Assembly (NCBI GenBank): GCA_012728895.1
Contig: JAAYEG010000040.1
Location: forward strand, 38,280 to 102,279
Origin: Methanospirillum sp.
Lineage (GTDB): Archaea; Halobacteriota; Methanomicrobia; Methanomicrobiales; Methanospirillaceae
DNA length: 64,000 nucleotides
Direction: 5' to 3'
Each line of letters opens with the position of its first letter. Position 1 is the first letter of the stretch. The notes under the pieces were generated by a model. The model worked only from the letters and a program-made list of their open reading frames with translations. It was not told the DNA's origin and made no database searches. Below are positions 1-9,066 of the stretch, in pieces. The translations under genes were made by a program, and so were the position numbers.

Positions 1-1128
1 CAGCGCCACCTGCTGATGTGCTTCACCTCGTGCGGCTGGTTCTTCGACGACATCGCGGGGATCGAGCCGGTCCAGGTCCTCCGGTACGCGGCCCGGGCCT
101 GCCAGCTCGCCCGCCACCTCTCCCTGCCCGACCCCGCCCCGGCCCTGGTCGAGGCGCTCCGGGGGGCGCGAGGCAACACGCCGGCCGCCCCGGACGGGGC
201 CGCGGTCTGGGCGCGGCAGGTCGCGCCGGCCGAGCTCGACTGGCCGCGGCTCGCGGCCCACCTCGCCGTGAAGGCGCTCTGGGCCGACGCGCCCTGCGCG
301 TTCCGGGAGGGGCCGTACGCGGTCGCGTGCGAGGCCTGCGACCGCTCGGCGGACGGCGACCGCCTCTTCGCGGCCGGCGCCCTCGGAGTCGAGGCCTCGC
401 GGACCCTGGAGTGCCGGGCTTTCTCGTTCGGGGTCCTCGTCGGTCCGGACGGGGCGGCCAGGGTCGGCATCGGCCCGCCGGGGTCCCCCGTCTGCCCGGG
501 CCCGGACCGGCTTGCGGAGTCCTTCCCCGACCACCTCTACGGGCCGGAGGCGCTCGGGCTCCGGGCGCGGCGGGACCTCTACGAGCGGCTGATGCGCCGG
601 GCGGCCGACGAGACCACGGTGACCTGCGCCCCGCTCGCGGCCGGCCGCCGGCCGCTCCTCGCCGCCCTCGCCCCGCTCGGGCTCGTCCCGCCCCCCTCGT
701 TCGCGGCGCCGGTCGCGCTCGCCCTCGAGGGGGAGGTCCTCGCGCTCCTCGGCTCCGCGCCCTGCGATACGGCCCGGCTCGCCCCGGCCGCCGCCGGGCT
801 CGCCCCCCTCGCCGGGCTGTACGACGCCCCGCGGCTCCGCCGGGCGCTCGAGGAGGCCCTCCGCGGGGCGCTGGAGCGGGCCGCTGCCGGGTTCCCGGAC
901 CCGTCGCCGCTCGCGGAGTTCTCGCGGATCGTCGCCGCCGCGGGGCCGCTCGCGCTCCAGCCCGATCTCTGGTCCCTTCAGAACCTATACATGGCGACCG
1001 CGCAGAAGTACTATTCACCCATGGCAGCAGACGGGCGACGGGGAGGGGACCTGCCGGGCCCCCGCGAACGGGCGTGGGAGGCCCGGTTCGCCCGGCTCGC
1101 CGGGTTCCTCGGGGTGCGCCTCCCGTGA
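1..1128 (+). CDS. DUF3536-type C-terminal part of a GH57-like alpha-amylase/glycoside hydrolase (5' truncated by window)
   Basis: Frame open from base 1 (QRHLLMCFTSCGWFFDDIAGIEPVQVLRYAARACQLA, typical DUF3536 motif); next to malQ and glgP. Confidence 0.75.
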   Translation, partial: QRHLLMCFTSCGWFFDDIAGIEPVQVLRYAARACQLARHLSLPDPAPALVEALRGARGNTPAAPDGAAVWARQVAPAELDWPRLAAHLAVKALWADAPCAFREGPYAVACEACDRSADGDRLFAAGALGVEASRTLECRAFSFGVLVGPDGAARVGIGPPGSPVCPGPDRLAESFPDHLYGPEALGLRARRDLYERLMRRAADETTVTCAPLAAGRRPLLAALAPLGLVPPPSFAAPVALALEGEVLALLGSAPCDTARLAPAAAGLAPLAGLYDAPRLRRALEEALRGALERAAAGFPDPSPLAEFSRIVAAAGPLALQPDLWSLQNLYMATAQKYYSPMAADGRRGGDLPGPRERAWEARFARLAGFLGVRLP

Positions 1129-2654
1129 GCGGCGCCGTCCTTTCCCGGCGCACGAGCGGGGTGCTCTGCCACGTCACCTCGCTCCCCTCGCGGTTCGGGT
1201 GCGGCGACCTGGGGCCGGCGGCCCACCGGTTCGCCGACCTGCTGGCCGACGGAGCGCAGTCCCTCTGGCAGGTCCTCCCGCTCGCCCCAACAGGGCCGGG
1301 CAACTCGCCGTACGCGAGCCCCTCGGTCTTCGCGGGGAACACGCTCCTCGTGTCTCCCGAGTCTCTCGCGGCGGACGGCTACCTGGACCCGGGGGAGCTC
1401 GCCTCCCCGCCGGCCTTCCCCGGGGGCCGGGTCGACTACGGAACCGTCGCCGCCTGGAAAAACCCGCTCCTCGCCCGGGCTGCCCGGCGGCTGCTCGAGA
1501 ACCCGCCGCCCGGTTTCGAAACGTTCCTGGCCCGCGAGGCCGGCTGGCTCGAGGACCACTGCCTCTTCGTGGCCTGCCGCGAGAGGTACGGCGGCGTCCC
1601 CTGGCCCGACTGGCCCGCCGGGCTCGCGGTCCGCGAGCCCGGCGCCCTCGAGGCGGCCAGCGAAAGCCTCCGGGAGCGGTGCGAGGTCGAGCAGGCGCTC
1701 CAGTTCCTCTTCGACGGGCAGTGGCGGCGGCTCCGGGAGCACTGCGCAGCCCGCGGCATCGGCCTTGTCGGGGACCTTCCGATCTACGTCACCTGGGACT
1801 CTGCCGACGTCTGGGCCCGGCCCGGGCACTTCCGGCTCGACGCCGCCCTCCGACCCGAGGCGGTCGCGGGCGTGCCCCCGGACTACTTCTCGGCCGACGG
1901 CCAGCGGTGGGGCAACCCGCTCTACCGCTGGGAGGTTCACCGCGACGGGGGCTACGCCTGGTGGACGGCCCGGCTGGCCCGCGCGGCCGCCCTCTTCGAC
2001 GTCGTCCGGCTCGACCACTTCGTGGGCTTCGCCGAGTACTGGGAGGTCCCGGCCGGCGAGCCGACCGCCCGGAACGGGGCCTGGCGGCCCGGCCCGGGGA
2101 GAGATCTCTTCCGGCCCGTCCTCGACGCCCTCCCCTCGCTCGCCCTGGTGGCCGAGGACCTGGGGCACGTCACCCCCGGCGTCACCGCCCTGCGGGAGGC
2201 GCTCGGGGTCCCCGGGATGCGCGTCCTCCTCCTCGGGCTCGGGACGGGGATGGCCGCGAGCCCGCACGCGCCCCACCACCACGAGCGGGAGACGGTCCTC
2301 TATTCCGGGACCCACGACAGCCCGACCGCCGCCGGCTGGTGGGAGGAGGCCTCCCCCGAGGACCGGGCCGCCCTCGACCGCTACCTCGGGCGGACGGTGG
2401 GGCGCGCGGAGGTCGCCGACGCGCTGATCCGGCTCTGCATGCAGTCGGTCGCGGCGACGCTCATCGTCCCGCTCCAGGACCTGCTCGGGCTCGGCTCCGG
2501 CGCCCGGATGAACACCCCGGGGACGGCCTTTGGGAACTGGGAGTGGCGCTGCCCGGAGGGCGCGCTCACCCCCGCCCTGGCGGCCCGCCTCGCCGACCTG
2601 GCGGCGACCTACGACCGGGCGCCGCGCCCCCCCTCCGAACCCCCACGGACGTGA
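1125..2654 (+). CDS. malQ: 4-alpha-glucanotransferase (GH77)
   Basis: GTG start overlapping previous TGA; SGVLCHVTSLPSRFGCGDLGPAA, LPLAPTGPGNSPYASPSVFAGN, FDVVRLDHFVGFAEYWEVP motifs. Confidence 0.93.
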   Translation: MSGAVLSRRTSGVLCHVTSLPSRFGCGDLGPAAHRFADLLADGAQSLWQVLPLAPTGPGNSPYASPSVFAGNTLLVSPESLAADGYLDPGELASPPAFPGGRVDYGTVAAWKNPLLARAARRLLENPPPGFETFLAREAGWLEDHCLFVACRERYGGVPWPDWPAGLAVREPGALEAASESLRERCEVEQALQFLFDGQWRRLREHCAARGIGLVGDLPIYVTWDSADVWARPGHFRLDAALRPEAVAGVPPDYFSADGQRWGNPLYRWEVHRDGGYAWWTARLARAAALFDVVRLDHFVGFAEYWEVPAGEPTARNGAWRPGPGRDLFRPVLDALPSLALVAEDLGHVTPGVTALREALGVPGMRVLLLGLGTGMAASPHAPHHHERETVLYSGTHDSPTAAGWWEEASPEDRAALDRYLGRTVGRAEVADALIRLCMQSVAATLIVPLQDLLGLGSGARMNTPGTAFGNWEWRCPEGALTPALAARLADLAATYDRAPRPPSEPPRT

Positions 2655-2659
2655 TCTCC

Positions 2660-4861
2660 ATGGAACGATACCCCGACTTCCCCCAGATCCCCGAGCGGCT
2701 CTCGGGGCTCGTCGACCTCGCCTACAACCTCTGGTGGTCCTGGCACCCCGAGGCCCGCCTGCTCTTCAAGCAGCTCTCGCACCCGCTCTGGAAGGAGTGC
2801 GTCCACAACCCGATCCGGCTCATGCACCACCTCCCGGCGGACGTCTTCGACGAGGCGGCCACGGACCCGGACTACCTCCTCCGCTACGACATCGTGATGC
2901 ACCGGTTCCGCCGGTACATGGACGAGCGGAACGGGTGGTTCCAGGAGGCCTACGGCGAGGGGGGGAACGGGATGCGGATCGCCTACTTCTCGGCCGAGTT
3001 CGGGCTCCACCACTCGCTCCCGTTCTACGCCGGCGGTCTCGGGTTCCTGGCGGGGGACCACCTCAAGGAGTGCTCCGACCTCCACGTCCCGGTGGTCGGG
3101 GTCGGGTTCATGTACGCGGACGGCTACCTCCACCAGAGGCTCACCCCCGACGGCTGGCAGGAGGACATCGTCGAGACCCTGGACCGGGCGGCCGCGCCGA
3201 TCACGCAGGTCGCCGGCCCGGACGGGAAGCCGCTGGAGGTGACCGTCCCCCTGATGGACCCGGACCTCCTGGCCTACGTCTGGCGGGTCGACGTGGGCCG
3301 GGTCCCGCTCTATCTCCTGGACACGGACCACCCCGCGAACCCCCCGGAGTACCGCTCGATCTCGAGCCGGCTCTACACCGGGGACCGCGAGCTCCGGCTC
3401 CGGCAGGAGATCGTGCTCGGGGTCGGCGGGCGGCGGATGCTCGCGGCCCTGGGGGTCGAGTTCTCGGCGGTCCACCTCAACGAGGGCCACCCGGCCTTCG
3501 CCCTGCTCGAGCTCCTCCGCGAGCGGGTCGAGGAGGGGACCCCGTTCGACCAGGCGGTCCGCGAGGTGCGCGGGACCTCGATCTTCACGACACACACCCC
3601 GGTCCCGGCCGGGTTCGACGTCTTCTCCGACGACCTGATCACGAAGGCGTTCAACTCCTACCCCGCGTCGCTCGGGCTCTCGACCGAGGAGTTCCTCTCG
3701 CTCGGGCGCGACCCCGCCTCCCCCGGCTCGGGGTTCAACATGGCGATGCTCGCGCTCCGGCTCTGCGGGCACGCGAACGCGGTCTCGGAGCGGCACGGCC
3801 AGGTCTCGCGCGAGCTCTTCGGCGGGCTCTGGCCGGGCCGGCCGATTGACCAGGTCCCGGTCGGCTCGATCACGAACGGGGTCCACCTCCCGACCTGGCT
3901 CAACTCCCGGATGGCCGCGCTCTTCGACCGCCACTTCTTCGAGACCAGCCCGAACTGGCTCGAGGAGCACGACGTTTCGGCGATCTGGAAGCTGGTCGAC
4001 GCGATCCCGGACGGCGAGCTCTGGAACCTCCACATCGCGCTCAAGGCGAAGCTCCTGAACCGGATGCGCGAGCGGCGCCGGCGGGTCTTCGCGGGCGGGA
4101 ACGAGGACCCGGGCCGGTTCGTGGCCGAGGGGGTGATGATGGACCCGTCGGTCCTGACGATCGGGTTCGCCCGCCGGTTCTCGACCTACAAGCGGGCCGA
4201 CCTGGTCTTCCGGGACCCCGAGCGGCTCCGGCGGATCCTGACCCACAAGAAGCGGCCGGTCCAGCTGATCTTCGCGGGGAAGGCGCACCCGAGCGACGAG
4301 GAGGGGAAGCGGATGCTCCAGCGGATCTACGGGTTCGCCCGCCGGCCCGAGTTCGAGGGGCGGATCGCGTTCCTGGAGGACTACGGCGAGCAGACCGCGC
4401 AGTACCTGGTCCACGGCGTCGACGTCTGGCTCAACAACCCGCTTCCGCCGATGGAGGCCTCGGGGACGAGCGGGATGAAGGCCGCGATGAACGGGGTCGT
4501 GAACTGCTCGATCCTGGACGGCTGGTGGCTGGAGGGCTTCAACGGCGTGAACGGCTGGGCCTTCGGGGGCGAGGCGCAGGGCGGGGACCGGTCGAACTCC
4601 GACGCGGAGGCGATCTACCGCCTGCTCGAGGAGGAGATCACCCCGCTCTACTACCGGAAGGGGCTCGACGGGGTGCCGCACGACTGGGTCCGGCTGATGA
4701 AGGCCTCGATCCGGTGCTGCGCCCCCCGCTTCTCGGCCCGCCGGATGGTCAAGGAGTACGTCGGGCACTACTACCCGCACCTGCTCAGCTGCGCGGCCTC
4801 GGGGTTCGAGGTCTGCCCGGTCGACCCCCCTGAACTCTCTCTCGCCGGCCGGGAGGGATAG
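2660..4861 (+). CDS. glgP: alpha-glucan (glycogen) phosphorylase, GT35
   Basis: AYNLWWSWHPEA, IAYFSAEFGLHHSLPFYAGGLG, LPPMEASGTSGMKAAMNGVVNCSILDGWW. Confidence 0.93.
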   Translation: MERYPDFPQIPERLSGLVDLAYNLWWSWHPEARLLFKQLSHPLWKECVHNPIRLMHHLPADVFDEAATDPDYLLRYDIVMHRFRRYMDERNGWFQEAYGEGGNGMRIAYFSAEFGLHHSLPFYAGGLGFLAGDHLKECSDLHVPVVGVGFMYADGYLHQRLTPDGWQEDIVETLDRAAAPITQVAGPDGKPLEVTVPLMDPDLLAYVWRVDVGRVPLYLLDTDHPANPPEYRSISSRLYTGDRELRLRQEIVLGVGGRRMLAALGVEFSAVHLNEGHPAFALLELLRERVEEGTPFDQAVREVRGTSIFTTHTPVPAGFDVFSDDLITKAFNSYPASLGLSTEEFLSLGRDPASPGSGFNMAMLALRLCGHANAVSERHGQVSRELFGGLWPGRPIDQVPVGSITNGVHLPTWLNSRMAALFDRHFFETSPNWLEEHDVSAIWKLVDAIPDGELWNLHIALKAKLLNRMRERRRRVFAGGNEDPGRFVAEGVMMDPSVLTIGFARRFSTYKRADLVFRDPERLRRILTHKKRPVQLIFAGKAHPSDEEGKRMLQRIYGFARRPEFEGRIAFLEDYGEQTAQYLVHGVDVWLNNPLPPMEASGTSGMKAAMNGVVNCSILDGWWLEGFNGVNGWAFGGEAQGGDRSNSDAEAIYRLLEEEITPLYYRKGLDGVPHDWVRLMKASIRCCAPRFSARRMVKEYVGHYYPHLLSCAASGFEVCPVDPPELSLAGREG

Positions 4862-4988
4862 GCCCCGCCCCTCGCCGGGAACCGCCGGCCCGGGGCAGGG
4901 AAGCCGGCGATTTATCCCCCCCCGCGGCCCCGGTCCAGGACGAGAGAAAAGCAACATTTATGATAACTTTCTGCATATAGTTCCCGTA

Positions 4989-6008
4989 ATGGCTGCGCCG
5001 GGGAGGGTGCGGAGCGAGGACGCGCTGTCGGAGATCGTCGGGTTCGTGCTGGTCCTGGCGCTGGTGGTCGTGGCCTCGACCCTCTACCTGATGTACGTGG
5101 TGCCGGCCGAGGGCCGGGAGGACGAGATCACCCAGATGAACGAGGTCCAGGACCGGTTCGTCAGCTACAAGACGAGCGTGGACGGGCTCTGGATGCGCTC
5201 GCTGGCCGACCTCTCCGTGGCCGGGACGCGCGGCGTCTCGCTCTCCACCTCGTTCGACCTGGGGACGGGCGGGGGCAACACCCAGTCGAGCGGGCTCTTC
5301 CTCTCGTTCATGCGGCCGATCGGGACGGCCGCGAATATGCGGACGCAGATAGGCACGGAACCGACCGATACCATAGAGGATCGAATCGGTCTGCGGCTGA
5401 ACGAAGATGAATACTATTTTGCGAACGATGCGGAATTCAACGAGGTGCCCGTCGGATCCCTGAGCTACCACACGGACAATTACTACTGGATCCAGCAGAA
5501 CTACATCTACAAGCTCGGCGGGGTGTTCCTGGAGCAGCCCGGCGAGGGCGTCTCGGTCAAGGTTGCGCCGCCCATCGCCATCTACCAGGTGAAGAACGCG
5601 TTGAACGACCCGCCCAGCGATGCGGTGAAGGTCAGCCTCTCGCTCGTCAACATCACGAGCCCAAGTTCGACCGTCGGCGGTACCGGGCCCCTGCGCGTCG
5701 AGACGCGCCTCCGAGAGTCGGTGGTCGCATCCTACCGGAACGAACCTTTGAAGGAAGTCGTGTTTTGGGTCTACGCAAAAGATGAGTTCTGGGCGGATGC
5801 CTGGTTGCAGGTCTTTCACGATCTAAAAAGGAAGTGCCCGGTCTCTAATCCAGACGAGTGGATCGATATCGAACAGGATAATTCCGATCCACGGATGGTC
5901 ACGCTACACGTCTCTCATAAACCGGGCGGGGTCCCGTCCCCGACGAGCGACGTGTTCCTCGACCTTTCCGAAGCGACGCTCCAGGTGACGTTCGAGTATG
6001 ACGAGTAG
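4989..6008 (+). CDS. archaeal type IV pilin-like surface protein (small subunit, type A)
   Basis: N-terminal RSEDALSEIVGFVLVLALVVVASTLYLMYVV (class III signal/pilin segment); paralog of the 7981 ORF, sharing NYYWIQQNYIYKLGGVFLEQ. Confidence 0.75.
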   Translation: MAAPGRVRSEDALSEIVGFVLVLALVVVASTLYLMYVVPAEGREDEITQMNEVQDRFVSYKTSVDGLWMRSLADLSVAGTRGVSLSTSFDLGTGGGNTQSSGLFLSFMRPIGTAANMRTQIGTEPTDTIEDRIGLRLNEDEYYFANDAEFNEVPVGSLSYHTDNYYWIQQNYIYKLGGVFLEQPGEGVSVKVAPPIAIYQVKNALNDPPSDAVKVSLSLVNITSPSSTVGGTGPLRVETRLRESVVASYRNEPLKEVVFWVYAKDEFWADAWLQVFHDLKRKCPVSNPDEWIDIEQDNSDPRMVTLHVSHKPGGVPSPTSDVFLDLSEATLQVTFEYDE

Positions 6009-7857
6009 GGAGGACGCTGTCTCGGAGGCCATCGGGGGCGTCCTGCTCATTGCACTCGTGGTCATCGGCGCGGCCATCGTGGGCACGTACGTGGCATCGC
6101 AGCCCCTGCCCGAGAAGATCCCCAAGGTGCAGTTCGGCGTCAAAGAGTATCAGAAGAATATCTACCTCGAGCACGAGGGCGGAGAGAGCCTTATCAATGG
6201 ATCTTTTTCTGTCGTGGTCGACGGTCAGCGTATCCCCCCTGGCAAGTGGGAGATCGTATCCGGTGATGACACGTGGAACCTTGGGGATAGGATCAAGATT
6301 GATGAAGAGTATGAAGGAGCCAAATCGGTCGGCCTCGTCTACAGCGGGGGTTCGGGCGAGACGCTGCTGCGTTCTTCCAGCTCACCGTGGGGATTTGAGT
6401 ACTCGCCCCCGTTCCCGGATCCGTTCGAGGTCATCGAGGATCCCTACGAGGTTCGCGATATCCCAGATTGGCCGGGGAACTTCACCAACCTGTCCTACGA
6501 CTGGCCCGTCACCGCTGAGCCGCAACCGACCTTTACGCCGGCGAACTCCAAGCACGTGTACGTCGCCGCGAAAGACTCGACGATCACGCCCCCCGAACCT
6601 CCGCTCTTCATCTGCGACGGGGTCGACGACGAGCGCGAGATCAACGACGCGATCGCCATTGCACAGGGAGGAGTCGTGGAGCTGCTCGACGGCACCTTCC
6701 GCTGCCACGGGCGGATCATCCTCCGCGACGACACCTCGCTCTACGGCCAGGGGTCACTGGATACCGCGGTCGAGATAACGGCGAAGAACGGCGGCTCGGG
6801 GTACCTGCCGGTGACCATCAACGCGAACAACGTGAACGTCGGGTATTTTTCGCTCCACGGGAACGGCTTCGTCATGGTCACGAAGAGCCACGTCCGGGTC
6901 CACGACATCACCGCGACCAGCATCGACCTGGACGGCAAATGGCACAAGGCCTCGGGGAACGGGATGTTCTTCGTCTGGGTCGCCCCGCCCGAGATCCAGG
7001 TCGATGACGTCGAGTTCTACCTCTGTCGGGCGGTCCGGTGCCACACCCACGGGTTCAACATGAACCAGTACTATGATGACCGGGTGGTGCGGGCCACCAC
7101 GAACATCCGGTTCGTCGGATGCCATGCGGTCAAGTGCGGCTACGGTGTCGCCGGCGAACCGGGCATCCCGGCATCGGTCACGTCCACGAACGAGTCCCGC
7201 TCGGAGTGGATCACCGGTTTCGACTTCCACGAGTGGCAGGACCTCGTCAACTGCGAGGTCGTGGAGTGCGTCGCCGCCGACAACTGGGAGTCCGGGTTCC
7301 ACCTCGAGCCCGGCGCCCGGTACACGGAGCCGCCGGGCCCGTGGACCGTCTCGAAGAACATCGTCTTCCGGGACTGTGCGAGCATCGACAACGGACAGCG
7401 GAACACCTACAAGAACCACTTCTTCATGTCGGGCTACTACCTCTCGCGGGACACCGACCTACACAACTGCTACTCAGAGAACAACCGGAACTGCGGCTAC
7501 TACGTCCACAGCGGGAAGGACAGCTCGTTCACGGATTGTAGGGACGTCGGGAGCACCTACGGGTGGAAGGTCTGCAAGGCGAGCGAGGATATATCGATCG
7601 CGGACTGCACCAGTGAGAACAACCCCCGCTGGGCCCTCTGGCTCTCGTTCTCGAAGCGCATCTCCGTGACCAACTTCGTCCAGAGTAACGTCGCCGGGGA
7701 CCGGGGATACCAGAACATCCTGGGGTGGTACAAGGACGAGGCGAAGTACCAGCTGCCGGTCACGGACTCGAAATTCGTCATCACGGCCTATGGAAACACC
7801 ATGCCGATCATCAACAGGGCAGGGAACGGCAATACCTATGACCTCTCTTACGGGTGA
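5998..7857 (+). CDS. type IV pilin N-terminal domain fused to right-handed parallel beta-helix domain
   Basis: EDAVSEAIGGVLLIALVVIGAAIVGTYV, then LEHEGGESL and GGSGETLL pilin-domain motifs, then pectate-lyase/NosD-like helix (DDTSLYGQGS...NNVNVGYFSLHGNG...VRVHDITATSI). Confidence 0.75.
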   Translation: MTSREDAVSEAIGGVLLIALVVIGAAIVGTYVASQPLPEKIPKVQFGVKEYQKNIYLEHEGGESLINGSFSVVVDGQRIPPGKWEIVSGDDTWNLGDRIKIDEEYEGAKSVGLVYSGGSGETLLRSSSSPWGFEYSPPFPDPFEVIEDPYEVRDIPDWPGNFTNLSYDWPVTAEPQPTFTPANSKHVYVAAKDSTITPPEPPLFICDGVDDEREINDAIAIAQGGVVELLDGTFRCHGRIILRDDTSLYGQGSLDTAVEITAKNGGSGYLPVTINANNVNVGYFSLHGNGFVMVTKSHVRVHDITATSIDLDGKWHKASGNGMFFVWVAPPEIQVDDVEFYLCRAVRCHTHGFNMNQYYDDRVVRATTNIRFVGCHAVKCGYGVAGEPGIPASVTSTNESRSEWITGFDFHEWQDLVNCEVVECVAADNWESGFHLEPGARYTEPPGPWTVSKNIVFRDCASIDNGQRNTYKNHFFMSGYYLSRDTDLHNCYSENNRNCGYYVHSGKDSSFTDCRDVGSTYGWKVCKASEDISIADCTSENNPRWALWLSFSKRISVTNFVQSNVAGDRGYQNILGWYKDEAKYQLPVTDSKFVITAYGNTMPIINRAGNGNTYDLSYG

Positions 7858-7866
7858 GCCGTACGG

Positions 7867-7890
7867 CCTGCCTGGCTCAGGACAGGCAGG
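7867..7890. terminator. inverted repeat between the two pilin sub-operons (possible terminator/attenuator)
   Basis: Perfect 8-bp inverted repeat CCTGCCTG-gctcagga-CAGGCAGG 9 bp after stop of the beta-helix gene. Confidence 0.4.
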
Positions 7891-7980
7891 ATTGCCCTGC
7901 TCTGTGTTCAAAACGGCGCCTGCCGGCCTGTCTTCACGTCGGGTCAACGTTTCAAAAGGTTAAAGTAGGTGAACCATAGA

Positions 7981-9057
7981 ATGGAGAGTCGGAGCACCAG
8001 GGGACGGAGGTCTCACGAGGACGGTATCTCGGAGGTCGTCGGCTTCGTGGTCATCCTCGCGGTCGTGGTGGGTGTGCTGTCGCTCTACCTCACCTACGCG
8101 ATCCCGGTCCAGGGGAGAGAGGAGGAGATCAGGGTGATGGACGGTGTGCGTTCCTGGTTCGTCGACTACAAGACCGGGCTGGACCAGCTCTGGCTGAACA
8201 GCCCCGTCGTCAATAACAGCACTACCCCCTATGTCCCGCGGGACACCATCTTCCCCGAAGACAGGAATGCTCTGTACAGCATCACCACCGGCCAGGTCAC
8301 GCTCCGGCGTGTCATCAGCCCGGGAACCAGCCGGGAGTCCGGCTTCATCCGCCGGTACCTGCCGCTGCTCGCCCCGATACCGTCCTCGGCAGAAGTCTCT
8401 GTCAGGAACGAGGACACGTTCAGGATATCGGGGTGGAGAAACGGCACGGAAGTCCTCAAGTGGGAAGGGACGGTTCCCTCGCTCGTCTATACCTCGCACA
8501 ACTACTACTGGCTCCAGCAGGAGTACTCGTACCAGCTCGGCGGAGTCTTTCTCCGCCAGTGGGACCTGGCGGGAGCAGAACCGAGGAGGATGACCGTGGT
8601 GGCGTCGCCCCCGCTCTCTCTTTACACCCCCGAGGGGGGGACAACCTACCAGACGAAGGCCGAGATCGTCGTCGTGAACCTGAGTGCAGAGACAGGGGGT
8701 TTCGGGGTTACGTCTCCGGTCAGGGTCGAGACCAACCTCTCGGCGGACCCGCTGGATCTCGAGCCCAGCGACGGACGGCCATCGGCGGAATTCTCGGCCG
8801 TCACCCTGACTTTCGAGGGTGCGAGCCACGAATCGGCGGTGGCGTGGTCCACGATCTTCGAGGGAGCCGCGATGCGGAATACCCTCAATTCCGACTATTA
8901 CAATCTAACGAAACCGAACGCATCGACGCCCACGATAGCCGCGATCGACATCATCGGGTACGAACCCTCGGATCCATACATCCATGATGTCCAGTTCGAG
9001 GCGCTTATCGCGAACTACGCCATGAGGATGCAGAATGTGCCGACAATGATCGAATAG
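7981..9057 (+). CDS. archaeal type IV pilin-like surface protein (small subunit, type A paralog)
   Basis: HEDGISEVVGFVVILAVVVGVLSLYLTYAI; HNYYWLQQEYSYQLGGVFLRQ shared with the 4989 ORF; AGGTGA Shine-Dalgarno-like sequence upstream of ATG 7981 (ORF open from GTG 7969). Confidence 0.75.
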   Translation: MESRSTRGRRSHEDGISEVVGFVVILAVVVGVLSLYLTYAIPVQGREEEIRVMDGVRSWFVDYKTGLDQLWLNSPVVNNSTTPYVPRDTIFPEDRNALYSITTGQVTLRRVISPGTSRESGFIRRYLPLLAPIPSSAEVSVRNEDTFRISGWRNGTEVLKWEGTVPSLVYTSHNYYWLQQEYSYQLGGVFLRQWDLAGAEPRRMTVVASPPLSLYTPEGGTTYQTKAEIVVVNLSAETGGFGVTSPVRVETNLSADPLDLEPSDGRPSAEFSAVTLTFEGASHESAVAWSTIFEGAAMRNTLNSDYYNLTKPNASTPTIAAIDIIGYEPSDPYIHDVQFEALIANYAMRMQNVPTMIE

Positions 9058-9066
9058 GTGAGAGCA

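Noticed and set aside
2609-4957. 782-aa minus-strand ORF opposite glgP, and similar long antisense ORFs (23..1342, 1011..2315, 24481..25917, 56626..58431, 59941..61581)
   Set aside because: Low-complexity R/P/G/D/E-rich translations opposite recognisable genes; an artefact of high GC with few stop codons
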